A stretch of 33,605 nt of DNA from Gammaproteobacteria bacterium. Lineage in GTDB: Bacteria; Pseudomonadota; Gammaproteobacteria; Steroidobacterales; Steroidobacteraceae. Made by a program: the position numbers and the translations under genes. This document shows, piece by piece, positions 1-8,017 of this stretch. Under the pieces are notes generated by a model, which saw only the letters and a program-made list of their open reading frames with translations, was not told the DNA's origin and searched no databases. Each line of letters begins with the position of its first letter. The stretch's first letter is position 1. The DNA lies in NCBI GenBank assembly GCA_003132425.1, contig PKXS01000019.1, forward strand, positions 1 to 33,605. Reading direction: 5' to 3'.

Positions 1-66
1 AGTCTCCTTACCTCATGGTAGGTCAATATCGCGCTTAGGCGTTCTGCGCGCGCGCCGTAATGTGAT

Positions 67-264
67 GTGCATCGCAAGATGCGCGCTCTGAAGGATTCGC
101 TCCCTGCGACCGGCGGACGCGTTAATATTGTTCTCACAGCGGCGGCGTTGTGGGGAACGAGTTTCGCGCTGTTCGTCATCCGGTATGGACCTTGGCGCGT
201 CGCGGCCCGCGAAATGTTAAACTTTATTATCAATGCATGTTCAAACGCAGCAAGATCCGCTTGA
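67..264 (+). CDS. Doubtful short ORF with one membrane segment; possible remnant of a membrane protein
   Basis: The ORF opens with GTG just after an in-frame TAA at 58-60 and would encode 65 residues. About residues 19-40 form a hydrophobic segment ending in ALFVIRYGPWR. That pattern recalls, from memory, the last transmembrane helix of NnrS-type heme-copper membrane proteins, which also end in a helix followed by RYGP-like residues. No Shine-Dalgarno sequence precedes the GTG. If real, it is more likely the leftover 3' end of a lost gene than a functional peptide. It overlaps the upstream region of the HiPIP gene, so chance is a serious alternative. Confidence 0.15.
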   Translation: MHRKMRALKDSLPATGGRVNIVLTAAALWGTSFALFVIRYGPWRVAAREMLNFIINACSNAARSA

Positions 265-289
265 GTATTCCACTAATGGGAGCATCACA

Positions 290-625
290 ATGCAAAGCAA
301 AATCACACGTCGAGCGGTCGTCAAGAGCGGCCTTTTAGCGAGCGCCATCGTTCCGGCACTGGGCTTGATCGGCAATACCGCTTCAGCCGCCGCGGATCTT
401 CCGGCGCTAGATCCAAAGGATTCGGCGGCCGTGGCACTAGGGTTTATCAATGATTCGGCCAAAGTCGATGCTGCCGCAAATCCCACGCATACGGCCGATC
501 AAAAATGCGCAAATTGCGAGCAGTACCAGGGTAAGCCGAGTGACGCTCGCGGCGGATGCGTGCTTTTTCCCGGCAAGAGTGTGCCCGCAGCAGGCTGGTG
601 CAAAGTCTGGCGAAAAAAAGCTTAA
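290..625 (+). CDS. hip: High-potential iron-sulfur protein (HiPIP), Tat-exported
   Basis: This encodes a 111-residue periplasmic one-electron carrier with a single [4Fe-4S]3+/2+ cluster. The ATG at 290 is preceded by GGGAG at a good distance, and the longer frame from 233 has no ribosome site. The N-terminus has a twin-arginine signal (TRRAVVKSG, then a hydrophobic stretch ending near ASAAA, about residue 35), as expected for a cofactor folded before export. The four cluster cysteines are C73, C76, C90 and C104, spaced C-x2-C-x13-C-x13-C, with the typical GGC and GWCKVW contexts. Mature length of about 77 residues fits the family. HiPIPs usually pass electrons from a cytochrome complex to a reaction centre, terminal oxidase or reductase; no such partner is in the window. 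It appears monocistronic. Confidence 0.93.
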   Translation: MQSKITRRAVVKSGLLASAIVPALGLIGNTASAAADLPALDPKDSAAVALGFINDSAKVDAAANPTHTADQKCANCEQYQGKPSDARGGCVLFPGKSVPAAGWCKVWRKKA

Positions 626-714
626 GTTGGATTCAATCGGCATCGGGGCGTCATCGCGCCCTGGAGCCATTTCTCACGGCGTGGGCGAGCCCGGCATTTT
701 TTTTGGTTGCGCGG

Positions 715-1149
715 TCAGAGCAGCGCGGAGGCAAGGATTATTGCGCCGACAAATAGATAAATGATGATCGGCGCAAAATTGCGCGGTGTTTCACACGGCA
801 ATTTGTCGAAGGATTGAAAATTGAAGCCGTTGGAGCGCGGCAGCAGGGCAACGAGGCGAGCGGCAGTGGCTGCTGGGGCGAGAGATGCCGGTGGTTCAGT
901 TGTTATTGCGAAGATCATGGGCGTAAGTCTCAGGATGGCTGACTCTCGGGGCAATTGAGACAACTTAGCCGCCTCCTCCCAAGGGTCGAGATTCTGCCGG
1001 GCTAGCGCTGAGAGTACGCTAGACGGCAATTCATCATTGAACTCGCTAATGGGTGCATACAGAAATTTGTCGAAGTCGGTTGGTAGCGGCGAGATGGCGA
1101 ACGGCCGTTTTACTCTAGTCTCCGAATCTCGATTGTTGTTTAGGATCAT
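715..1149 (-). CDS. Hypothetical protein with a C-terminal membrane anchor
   Basis: 144 residues, family not named. The middle contains DPWEEAAKLSQLPRESAILRL, a soluble helical pattern I associate with small uncharacterised proteobacterial proteins. The last about 20 residues (FAPIIIYLFVGAIILASALL) are a clear single transmembrane helix running to the C-terminus, so the protein is probably tail-anchored with its bulk in the cytoplasm. The ATG at 1149 has no obvious Shine-Dalgarno sequence, so the true start is uncertain. It stands alone on the minus strand, tail-to-tail with the HiPIP gene. Composition and the well-placed hydrophobic tail argue for a real gene; function is unknown. Confidence 0.55.
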   Translation of the reverse strand: MILNNNRDSETRVKRPFAISPLPTDFDKFLYAPISEFNDELPSSVLSALARQNLDPWEEAAKLSQLPRESAILRLTPMIFAITTEPPASLAPAATAARLVALLPRSNGFNFQSFDKLPCETPRNFAPIIIYLFVGAIILASALL

Positions 1150-1206
1150 ATAGTTGGTAATGCTGGAGAATCTAACGCAGATCGTACTTGGCGACCTATT
1201 GCTGAT

Positions 1207-1530
1207 TCAGGTGGTGCGATCCCAACCGAGCGAGACCATCACCTCAACACAGTCCGCCGGCAGATAGCTCGACCAATTGGCGATGTTCTTTGCCGCTCTG
1301 TCATCGATCGGGCTTACCACCGGGGATGCAGCGACGGCGGCTGGGGAAGTGAGGAATCCGGACAACCAATGCGGTGCGCGAACCGCCTTTGATCTTCCAG
1401 CGGCGCCGACGAACTGACGCGATATCACGACCGGCATCGCCGGGATGGTACGTATCAACTGAGCCCTGAAAGCATTGCCACGATTGATGTCTGCCATCGA
1501 ATGGCTTTGCGACTGTTTCTGGTGGATCAT
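1207..1530 (-). CDS. Small conserved-looking hypothetical protein ending in GWDRTT
   Basis: The best start is the ATG at 1530 because a strong GAGGAGG lies nine bases upstream; the same frame stays open back to a TTG at 1674. The product is 107 residues with no signal peptide or membrane helix. Its C-terminus (WSSYLPADCVEVMVSLGWDRTT, written from residue about 86) resembles a tail I recall in several short uncharacterised proteins of proteobacteria, where a LPxDC motif is followed by MGWD-(R/Y)-TT. The N-terminal half is rich in Ala and Pro and less constrained. No function can be given. A 35-codon ORF in the same frame lies directly upstream. Confidence 0.5.
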   Translation of the reverse strand: MIHQKQSQSHSMADINRGNAFRAQLIRTIPAMPVVISRQFVGAAGRSKAVRAPHWLSGFLTSPAAVAASPVVSPIDDRAAKNIANWSSYLPADCVEVMVSLGWDRTT

Positions 1531-1677
1531 GATGCAAATCCTCCTCGCTTGCGAGAGCGCCAGCATGCGATCAATAAATCCGCGTGTCTGTTCGGCAGCA
1601 CTCTTAGCGCTCGGATAGAGCTCAAATCTGACGGCGCCAGGTACCTTCGTGCCTTCTGCGCGCCATTCACCCAACGC

Positions 1678-1785
1678 TCATCCGGGAGTGCCACTTTGCT
1701 CAAAAAAGTTCGCTGAATTGTTTAGAGCGTCGAAGAGAAGCACGCACGTCAGACCGACATCCGGCTGTAGGTCCTCGTACTTCAT
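1678..1785 (-). CDS. 35-codon ORF with a strong ribosome site, possibly the 5' end of an interrupted gene
   Basis: An ATG at 1785 sits behind TTGGAGGCTCG, an excellent Shine-Dalgarno sequence. The reading frame runs 35 codons (MKYEDLQPDVGLTCVLLFDA at the start) to a TGA at 1680-1678. The same frame then stays open without another stop through 1207 and passes into the downstream small gene. So this may be a true short peptide, or the 5' part of a longer gene cut by one nonsense codon. I recognise no family. The independent ribosome site of the downstream gene favours two separate translation units. Confidence 0.35.
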   Translation of the reverse strand: MKYEDLQPDVGLTCVLLFDALNNSANFFEQSGTPG

Positions 1786-1941
1786 TGTCGAGCCTCCAAT
1801 AAACTAGATGGCCCTGCATAAGCTATTGATTGCCCAGCGGAGTCCATGCGCTGGGCCGCGGGTACGCCAGCGCACAGACTGAATGAATCCCGTCATGCTC
1901 CAATGGGGACCGATAGAACTTCGTTACTAGTGGAGAGGAAC

Positions 1942-2115
1942 ATGGACCTTCTGATTCTTGTGATAGTGCTGTTACTACTGTTTGGCGGTGGCGGAGGTTT
2001 GTATTGGGGTATGGGCGCGGGCTGGGGGATCGGTCCGATCGGATTGATCGTCGTCGCTCTTGTGGTTGCTTACCTCGTATATGGATATCGCGGGAGACGG
2101 AGTAGCCGACTTTAG
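1942..2115 (+). CDS. Small Gly-rich membrane protein (DUF3309-like)
   Basis: 57 residues. The ATG at 1942 follows GGAGAGGAAC, a good ribosome site; the longer frame from 1846 is not supported. The peptide has two hydrophobic segments (residues 2-14 and 34-48) separated by a Gly/Trp/Tyr-rich linker (GGGGGLYWGMGAGWG), and a basic tail (RGRRSSRL). This layout matches small two-helix proteins of the DUF3309 type, which are common and functionally uncharacterised in proteobacteria. The basic tail predicts a cytoplasmic C-terminus. Family assignment rests on composition and layout rather than firm motifs. Confidence 0.6.
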   Translation: MDLLILVIVLLLLFGGGGGLYWGMGAGWGIGPIGLIVVALVVAYLVYGYRGRRSSRL

Positions 2116-2296
2116 GAAAGAGGCGATACACTCCGGCGATGCCGGCGGGCCAGATCAATGCCGTCGGCTCTAATGTTGTGTGCGACGTCGATGCGCGCGG
2201 CGTCGTCCACGATTCCGTCCCTGGTTTGGATTGAAGCCTTCAATGTCCAGCCGGGGCGTCCGGCAAGTGCAGTGAGGCCTGACCAAAGACATAGCG

Positions 2297-2710
2297 TCAG
2301 CCCTTGCGGGTCCGAACGTAGGTGTCGCTGAACCACAGGTGTCGATCGAAGCTTGCGCCGTGGTTGACGCCCTTGACCCATAGGCGAGCGGTGACTACGG
2401 CAGTATCTCCCCAAACTCGCACCGTCTGCGTTCCCGGATCTTCTTCTTGTCGCTCGTAGACATATGCCTTGTCCCGTGCCTCTTGAAGCAGTTCCGCTCG
2501 CGTGTTGGTCGTGCCATTGCCCAAGACAAGAATCATGTTCTCGCCGAGAATTCGCCCCATCGTTTGCGCATCGTTCACTTTGACGGCGGCCTGAAAGTCG
2601 GTGTCGAGCTGTCCCACCACGTGGCTCGCGTCGGGCGCTGCGGCGAGCGTTGTCCCCCACACGAATAGGGCAACGACCATGGAAATCCCTGATGCTGCTT
2701 GCATATGCAT
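2297..2710 (-). CDS. Exported DUF4440/NTF2-like protein cut short by an in-frame TGA
   Basis: 137 residues with a Sec signal peptide (hydrophobic residues about 8-24, cleavage near AAA). GAGG lies upstream of the ATG at 2710. The body follows the NTF2-like/DUF4440 pattern: an early helix (QLDTDFQAAVKVNDAQTMGR), a central strand (ILVLGNGTTNTRAELLQEA) and strands TVRVWGDTAVVTARLWVKG and LWFSDTYVRT. In this family the last strand normally reads on as GWRYVFGQASLP. Here the codon where Trp is expected is TGA (2299-2297). The same frame continues past it as RYVFGQASLHLPDAPAGH to a second TGA at 2242-2240. So the original gene almost certainly ran to 2240 (156 codons including the lost one) and has a Trp-to-stop change. 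NTF2-like folds need that strand, so the product may be unstable. It lies 86 bp downstream of, and co-directional with, the ester hydrolase gene. Confidence 0.8.
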   Translation of the reverse strand: MHMQAASGISMVVALFVWGTTLAAAPDASHVVGQLDTDFQAAVKVNDAQTMGRILGENMILVLGNGTTNTRAELLQEARDKAYVYERQEEDPGTQTVRVWGDTAVVTARLWVKGVNHGASFDRHLWFSDTYVRTRKG

Positions 2711-2796
2711 GTGTCCTCAGCGTTGGTCCCCTCACCGGGAGCACTATAGTTGGGTGGCAACGACTTGGCTGGCCGTTATCGGATCTGATTCCTCAT

Positions 2797-4752
2797 TCAC
2801 GTCGACTCGCGGGGCTGGATGGGCGCAGGCACCACGGGCAGCAGCACGCTGCTGGCAGTCGCAGCACCGCGATAGACGCTTTCGGTCACGGCCTTGTAGT
2901 CCTTGAAGCGAGCATAGAAGATGTTCTCGACGTAGGATTGCGGGTTGCGATCGTAGAGCGGAAACAGGCTCGACTGAATTTGGATCATGATTTTGTGGCC
3001 GGGCAAAAAAACATGATCGACGTTGGGTAAACCGAATTTGTATTCCTCGACTTTTCCAGGGATAAGAGCGGCTGGTTTGTCGAAGCCGCGCAGATACCGG
3101 CCGCGGAAGATCTCGATGCCGATCGGCAGCTCGAATCCCGCCATGCTGGGCTTTGAGCCCTGGTCGGCTGGTTCCGGCGAGGTGTTCGGATAGACGTCGA
3201 TGAGTTTGACCACCCAGTCGCTGTCGGTTCCAGAGGTGGCTGCATACAAATCCACTTGCGGGGCGCCCATGATGTGCACCGGCTTATCGAGCGTCGTCGT
3301 CTGATAGACCAACACATCCGGACGATCCGAAGCAAAACGCTGATCGCGCACCAGCCACGTCTTCCATTGAGCGCCGTCCGCTAGGTTAATAGGACGCGGA
3401 ACGAAGGGCGCCGGTTTCGAAGGATCGGAGACATAATCGTCATGTCCTTTGGCAGCCGGGACCGCGAAGCTCGCGGTGTGGCGTTCGGCTAAGTAGAGCG
3501 GCGTCAGGGTCCCCATGGGCCATTGGGGCGATTGTTCCCAGCTATTGATGCCCGTCGCATAGGTCAGAACACGCGGCGTGTGCGGATCCGGGCCGCCTTT
3601 GAGGTAATGATCGAAGAACGGCTTTAGATAGTTGACGCGAAATTCATCGGCCGTATCGCCGGTAAATGTCAGTGCTCCCAATTCGTAGCCGTAATGATTG
3701 ACGCCCGAATGGCGCCACGGCCCGATGACAAACGACAGCAGATTGTTATTCTTATCTTTGGGCTTGAGCACTTTATAAACGGCCGGTGCGCCGTAGGAAT
3801 CCTCCTGATCCCATTGCCCGACGATCAGCATCGTTGGGACCGTCAGCGGTCGCGCCGCCATCCACTTGTCCACCGCCTGCAGCGACCAGAAATCCGTATA
3901 GGCGGGATGCTGAGTCAGCTTCTGCATGAAGGGGTATTGGTCGACGCCCCACTTGCGCGCGTAATCTCCGGTCGACCCGGCCTCGAGGTAACGCGTGTAG
4001 TCGTCCCCCGCCCCAGTGGCCAAACGATTCCCGCCTTCGCCCTTGGCGGTACTTTGGGAGACGATAAAGCCCATCCCTGGATTGCGGAAAGCACCGTTAT
4101 GGAACCAGTCATCGCCCATCCAGCCGTCGACCATCGGGCTCTGCGGCACGGCGGCTTTCAAGGCCGGATGAGGGTTGATCTCCGTCATCAGCGTGGTGAA
4201 GCCAAGGTAGCTGCTGCCGATCACTCCGACCTTGCCGTTGCTCTGCGGGACATTTTTAATCAGCCAATCGATGGTGTCCCACGCGTCGGTGGATTCATCG
4301 ACTGAGGTGTTATTCAGCGGTCCGATGAGGGGCCGGTTCATGATGAACTCGCCCTCGGAATTGTGCATGCCGCGAATATCCTGATAGACACGGATGTAGC
4401 CGTCCTCGACGAACTCGGCATCCATGGCCGGTAGGATATCGGTGATCGACTGGCTCTTCATTCTCGCGGTCGACTCCTTGGCATCGTAGGGTGTACGCGA
4501 CAGCAGAAGGGGCCCGTTCGTCGTGCCTTTCTTCATGACGATGACGGTGTACAGCTTGACACCGTCCCGCATCGCAATCATGACCACGCGCTTGTCGTAG
4601 TCGGCCTGCGGACGAACTTGCTCGTAACTCGCGGCCCCATCGGGCGTCATGGGCGTCACTTCCCCGGGCTTCTGCGGCGCATCCGCCGGCGCCGTCGCAC
4701 TCGCCACGAGCAGAGACAAGAACACACCATTCATGGACCATCGGTCATTCAT
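2797..4752 (-). CDS. Alpha-amino acid ester hydrolase (CocE/NonD, peptidase S15 family)
   Basis: 651 residues, exported (hydrophobic residues about 8-22). The start ATG at 4752 follows GGGAGGTAGG. The enzyme class hydrolyses or transfers the acyl group of alpha-amino acid esters and beta-lactam side chains. The alpha/beta-hydrolase domain carries the nucleophile in GSSYLG (Ser181), the acid in GQWDQED (Asp315) and the base in GPWRHSG (His348). The spacing Ser-Asp-His (134, 33) is close to that I recall for the Xanthomonas citri enzyme. The carboxylate cluster that holds the substrate's alpha-amino group is also complete: Asp215 in DGWMGDDWF, and Glu317 and Asp318 in WDQED. The C-terminal third is the jelly-roll domain of the S15 family. 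This separates it from the two CocE-like proteins at 21.8-25.3 kb, which lack the WDQED cluster. It is divergent from an AraC-type regulator. Confidence 0.93.
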   Translation of the reverse strand: MNDRWSMNGVFLSLLVASATAPADAPQKPGEVTPMTPDGAASYEQVRPQADYDKRVVMIAMRDGVKLYTVIVMKKGTTNGPLLLSRTPYDAKESTARMKSQSITDILPAMDAEFVEDGYIRVYQDIRGMHNSEGEFIMNRPLIGPLNNTSVDESTDAWDTIDWLIKNVPQSNGKVGVIGSSYLGFTTLMTEINPHPALKAAVPQSPMVDGWMGDDWFHNGAFRNPGMGFIVSQSTAKGEGGNRLATGAGDDYTRYLEAGSTGDYARKWGVDQYPFMQKLTQHPAYTDFWSLQAVDKWMAARPLTVPTMLIVGQWDQEDSYGAPAVYKVLKPKDKNNNLLSFVIGPWRHSGVNHYGYELGALTFTGDTADEFRVNYLKPFFDHYLKGGPDPHTPRVLTYATGINSWEQSPQWPMGTLTPLYLAERHTASFAVPAAKGHDDYVSDPSKPAPFVPRPINLADGAQWKTWLVRDQRFASDRPDVLVYQTTTLDKPVHIMGAPQVDLYAATSGTDSDWVVKLIDVYPNTSPEPADQGSKPSMAGFELPIGIEIFRGRYLRGFDKPAALIPGKVEEYKFGLPNVDHVFLPGHKIMIQIQSSLFPLYDRNPQSYVENIFYARFKDYKAVTESVYRGAATASSVLLPVVPAPIQPREST

Positions 4753-4818
4753 ATCATCCTACCTCCCACGTAAATCCAACTGAGTATGCCAGCGGCAAGT
4801 ACCCGAACGCTTCGTCCG

Positions 4819-4836
4819 CCATCTAACTATAGATGG
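4819..4836. promoter_or_regulatory. Perfect inverted repeat in the divergent ester hydrolase/AraC intergenic region
   Basis: CCATCTA-acta-TAGATGG is a perfect 7-bp inverted repeat with a 4-base centre. It lies 67 bp upstream of the ester hydrolase start and about 240 bp upstream of the AraC-type start, in a 327-bp region (4753-5079) without a gene. Its symmetry suits an operator, although AraC-type proteins more often bind direct repeats. Two other structures are in the same gap: TTGAC-n6-GTCAA at 4950-4965 and a GGCGGC-tgc-GCCGCC stem at 5005-5019 in the leader of the regulator. Confidence 0.35.
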
Positions 4837-5079
4837 GGAACGCCCGAGCAAGGCGGCGCGCTTCCGTTGAGGCACGTGCCGGCGACCTCTTGGAGGCGGC
4901 ATCGCTGGCAGATTCTCCGTGAAAGTCTGCAACTAATGCTTGAACCCAATTGACTTTGTCGTCAAATCACGCGCAACCGGCCCGATCGCCCGGCGGCCTT
5001 GCACGGCGGCTGCGCCGCCCGCGGCTCTCTAGGATCGGTCATCGCGCGGCTTCCAGGCGCTGGGCGTAAACTGCACCGT

Positions 5080-5829
5080 ATGGCCATCAATCGACGTCAT
5101 CGATATAGGGCAATTCGATACGGCGTCGAAACTATTGCGACCGGGCTGGTGCTACCGCGCCATCGGCATACTGCCGGGTACGCAACCGTCGTGCTGGCCG
5201 GGGCATTCGAAGAGGCAAGCTTCGCCGGTCGTTTCGTTGCCGGACCGGGCGATGTGCTGCTGCATGGGGCGTTCGATTGCCACGCGAACCGGATCGTGAC
5301 TCGACAGGCATTGCAGATTTTGCGCCTGCCATGGCGCGACAACCTTCTGGAGGGTCGATTTCGGGTACGTGATCCCGATGCATTGGCGATTCAAGCGGAG
5401 CGCGATCCGCTCGAGGCGATGGCACAGCTGCGGGTTGACCTCCTTGAAAGTTCAGCGCAGGAATTACATTGGACCGAACGACTGGCCCAAGCGCTGCGCA
5501 TGGAGACGATCACTCATATGGGAAACTGGGCCGAATCCGAACGACTGGCGCCTGAAACCGTGTCGCGCGGCTTTCATCGCGTCTTCGGCGTCACACCCAA
5601 GCTGTTCCGCTTGGAAAGCCGGGCGCGAGGGGCATGGAATCGAGTGCTGCGCTCCTCCACGCCGCTCACCGCGATTGCGCATGAGACGGGGTTTTGCGAC
5701 CAGGCTCATCTATCGCGCGCTGTGAGGGCGCTGACCGGCGATCCACCCAGTTATTGGCGACGCTATGGCATCGCGCATGGCCTCACGCGTCAAATGCATT
5801 CAAGCCAATCCGCGGACGGAGCGGCATAA
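5080..5829 (+). CDS. AraC-family transcriptional regulator
   Basis: 249 residues from the ATG at 5080; the frame could start at 4999, but that adds an unconvincing Gly/Ala-rich leader. The N-terminal half has a cupin-like sensing fold (LPRHRHTAGYATVVLAGAFE, then a GPGDVLLHG turn) typical of AraC proteins that bind small ligands. The C-terminal half is the AraC DNA-binding domain: a first helix-turn-helix around residues 165-185 (SERLAPETVSRGFHRVFG) and a second with the usual IAHETGFCDQAHLSRAVRAL and TGDPPSYWRR signature. It is divergent from the ester hydrolase and only 30 bp upstream of phoD on the same strand, so it may control either. The ligand is unknown. Confidence 0.88.
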   Translation: MAINRRHRYRAIRYGVETIATGLVLPRHRHTAGYATVVLAGAFEEASFAGRFVAGPGDVLLHGAFDCHANRIVTRQALQILRLPWRDNLLEGRFRVRDPDALAIQAERDPLEAMAQLRVDLLESSAQELHWTERLAQALRMETITHMGNWAESERLAPETVSRGFHRVFGVTPKLFRLESRARGAWNRVLRSSTPLTAIAHETGFCDQAHLSRAVRALTGDPPSYWRRYGIAHGLTRQMHSSQSADGAA

Positions 5830-5859
5830 TCCAGCCGGTGTTTTCTCCCTTGGGGCCCG

Positions 5860-7944
5860 ATGACGCACTCCTTCTCGCCGATGAGCCGTCGCGAGTTTCT
5901 CGCCGCCGCCGCCGCGCTGGGCGCCACGGCCGTCTGGGCGCAACCGACCGCGACGCAATCCAAGATAGCCTGGCGCGAACACCGGGAGTCATACCCAGAA
6001 GGCGTCGCGTCGGGGGATCCGCTCTCCGACAGTGTGATTCTGTGGACGCGTCACCCCGCGACCTCAGGAATCGCCGCGAAGCTCATCGTTGAAGTCGCTG
6101 AGGATGAGTCGTTCGAACGGGTGGTGGCGACCGCCGGTGCCATCGCGCCGGCGGCCTCCGATTGGACCTGCCGCGTACTGGTGGGGCATCTCAAACCCAT
6201 CACCACGTACTGGTATCGGTTCACCGATGCGGACGGCGGCGGTAGCAGGATCGGCCGCACTCGCACCGCTCCTCGCGATACGGCGGACTACAGGCCCAAG
6301 TTTGTTTTCGTCAGCTGCCAGAATGTCACCCAAGGGGCGCAGAACGCCTATCGGCGCATGATTTACGAAGATGAGCGCGCTGCTCCGGACCAGCAGCTCG
6401 ACTTCGTGTTTCATCAGGGGGATTTCATCTACGAGATCGTCTGGTACCCGGAAGATCGGCCTCAGGGCATGTACGATCGCCGGCTGCGCGATCTCATTCG
6501 CTACCCGCACGGCGAGAAGATCAAGGATTTTCACATTCCGACCACGGTGGAGGATTATCGGACGGCGTACCGGGCGTATCTTCACGATACGGATCTACAA
6601 GATGCGCGAGCGCGCTGGCCGTTCATCAACATGTGGGACAACCACGAGTTCTCGTGGCTCGGGTATCAGGGAATGGAAATCTTTGAGGGACGGACACGGC
6701 CCGCGCAGACGCGCAAAGTCGCCGCCAATCAGGCGTGGTTCGAATATCAACCGGCCCGAGTTCGTAAATCGAGCGGTACCGGTCTCGATCGATTCGATCC
6801 ACCGCGCGTGGTGGATGCCGCCATCACCCAATTTGACGATGACGGCGTGGGTCAGGAGCCCAACAACCTCTTGGCCATCGGGAGCCTGTGCGGTTATCGA
6901 GCGATTCGCTGGGGGCGACATGTCGATCTGATCCTGACCGATCAGCACAGCTATCGCTCCGAGGATCCACTGTTGCGCCCGGAAGCCAAGGCACTTTCCA
7001 GCGATGATTTTCCTGACTTCATCCCCGAAGACGCGGTAGCGGTGCTTGACGCGGGGCGCGCCTATAACGGCGGCCGGCCTCCGGATGTGATCCAGCTCGG
7101 TTCCACCGCAATGGCGAATTTTCGCAAGACCAGTCCGCCTCAGACCATCTTCGGCAGCGTGCAAAAGAAGTGGTTTTTCGATCATCTGCGCACAGCCACC
7201 GCGACGTGGAAGATTTGGGGCGACACCGAGGGCACGCTCGAATGGCGCGCTGACTTGCAGAATCTTCCCGCCGGCATGGGCAACGCGTGGCCCGGAACCG
7301 GATACGGCAACGTGGCCAGCCAGGATCACAGCAACGCCTTCATGGAACGCGCCGAAATCTATGATTTCGTCCGCGACCATGGCATCACCGGATTTGGCAT
7401 TGTGTCGGGAGATCGACACAGTTTTTGGGCGGGACTCGCAGCGAGTGCACTGCCGCCGAAGAAGTTCGATCCCGTGGGCGTGGCGTTCGTCGCCGGGTCC
7501 ATCTCCGCACCGGGTTTTGTGGAAGCCTATGAACACGTCCTGCCTAAGGATCATCCGCTGTACTCACTGTACCTGGCACAGCGACCCGGTGAGGCCAAAC
7601 CGCAGCCGACGGTGAATCTGTTGATGCATCATGGGGTGCGAGCGGCGCTGGAATATGCGCGGACCGGGGATGTGTCCGCCGCCCGTCGGCTGTCAAATCC
7701 CGATCTTGCGCCGCATCTGTCATTCTTGGATCTCGCGGGACATGGGTACGCGGTGCTGCGGGCGGACGCAGATACGCTGGAATGCGAATTTGTGTGCATC
7801 GAGCGACCCTTGGAGCGCGCGCAGCGAAGTGATGGTGGCCCGCTGCGCTACCGCGTGGTGCATCGAGCTCACCTCTGGAAAGCCGGGCAACGACCGGTAT
7901 TGAGCCAGGAATTTCTTGAAGGCCATGCCGAGCTGTCGACATAA
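5860..7944 (+). CDS. phoD: PhoD-type alkaline phosphatase/phosphodiesterase, Tat-exported
   Basis: 694 residues. A twin-arginine signal (MSRREFLAAAAALGATAVWA) is visible after a short leader; the start could be 5860 or the internal ATG at 5881, and the former has a G-rich upstream region. PhoD enzymes release phosphate from mono- and diesters in the periplasm using an Fe/Ca centre. The N-terminal PhoD domain appears as YPEGVASGDPLSDSVILWTR. The metallophosphatase core follows: FVFVSCQN, LDFVFHQGDFIYE, FINMWDNHEFSW, DLILTDQHSYRS and, late, GIVSGDRHSFWAG. Length is longer than Bacillus PhoD (about 550) but usual for proteobacterial members. It begins 30 bp after the AraC-type gene and is followed by two acetyltransferase genes. 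Confidence 0.93.
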   Translation: MTHSFSPMSRREFLAAAAALGATAVWAQPTATQSKIAWREHRESYPEGVASGDPLSDSVILWTRHPATSGIAAKLIVEVAEDESFERVVATAGAIAPAASDWTCRVLVGHLKPITTYWYRFTDADGGGSRIGRTRTAPRDTADYRPKFVFVSCQNVTQGAQNAYRRMIYEDERAAPDQQLDFVFHQGDFIYEIVWYPEDRPQGMYDRRLRDLIRYPHGEKIKDFHIPTTVEDYRTAYRAYLHDTDLQDARARWPFINMWDNHEFSWLGYQGMEIFEGRTRPAQTRKVAANQAWFEYQPARVRKSSGTGLDRFDPPRVVDAAITQFDDDGVGQEPNNLLAIGSLCGYRAIRWGRHVDLILTDQHSYRSEDPLLRPEAKALSSDDFPDFIPEDAVAVLDAGRAYNGGRPPDVIQLGSTAMANFRKTSPPQTIFGSVQKKWFFDHLRTATATWKIWGDTEGTLEWRADLQNLPAGMGNAWPGTGYGNVASQDHSNAFMERAEIYDFVRDHGITGFGIVSGDRHSFWAGLAASALPPKKFDPVGVAFVAGSISAPGFVEAYEHVLPKDHPLYSLYLAQRPGEAKPQPTVNLLMHHGVRAALEYARTGDVSAARRLSNPDLAPHLSFLDLAGHGYAVLRADADTLECEFVCIERPLERAQRSDGGPLRYRVVHRAHLWKAGQRPVLSQEFLEGHAELST

Positions 7945-8017
7945 ACCGGTTGCCCCGAAGGCCGGCGGCCATGCTCGCCGCGCCCCGCCCGCGTCAGCCA
8001 CCACACGGGAGAGCCGC

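Noticed and set aside
681-704. Possible Rho-independent terminator after the HiPIP gene (GC-rich stretch followed by eight Ts)
   Set aside because: The T-tract is clear, but the only obvious stem, GGGC-GA-GCCC, has a two-base loop, so a stable hairpin is doubtful.
1301-1537. Alternative 78-codon frame overlapping the small GWDRTT protein
   Set aside because: The other frame has the better ribosome-site spacing and a C-terminus that resembles known short proteins.
6595-7554. 319-codon open frame antisense to phoD
   Set aside because: It is the mirror of a strongly supported phoD reading frame and has no recognisable domain or ribosome site.
7916-8017. Upstream extension of the GNAT gene into phoD
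   Set aside because: The extension is low-complexity and overlaps the phoD end; the TTG at 8018 has a ribosome site and begins the family-like sequence.
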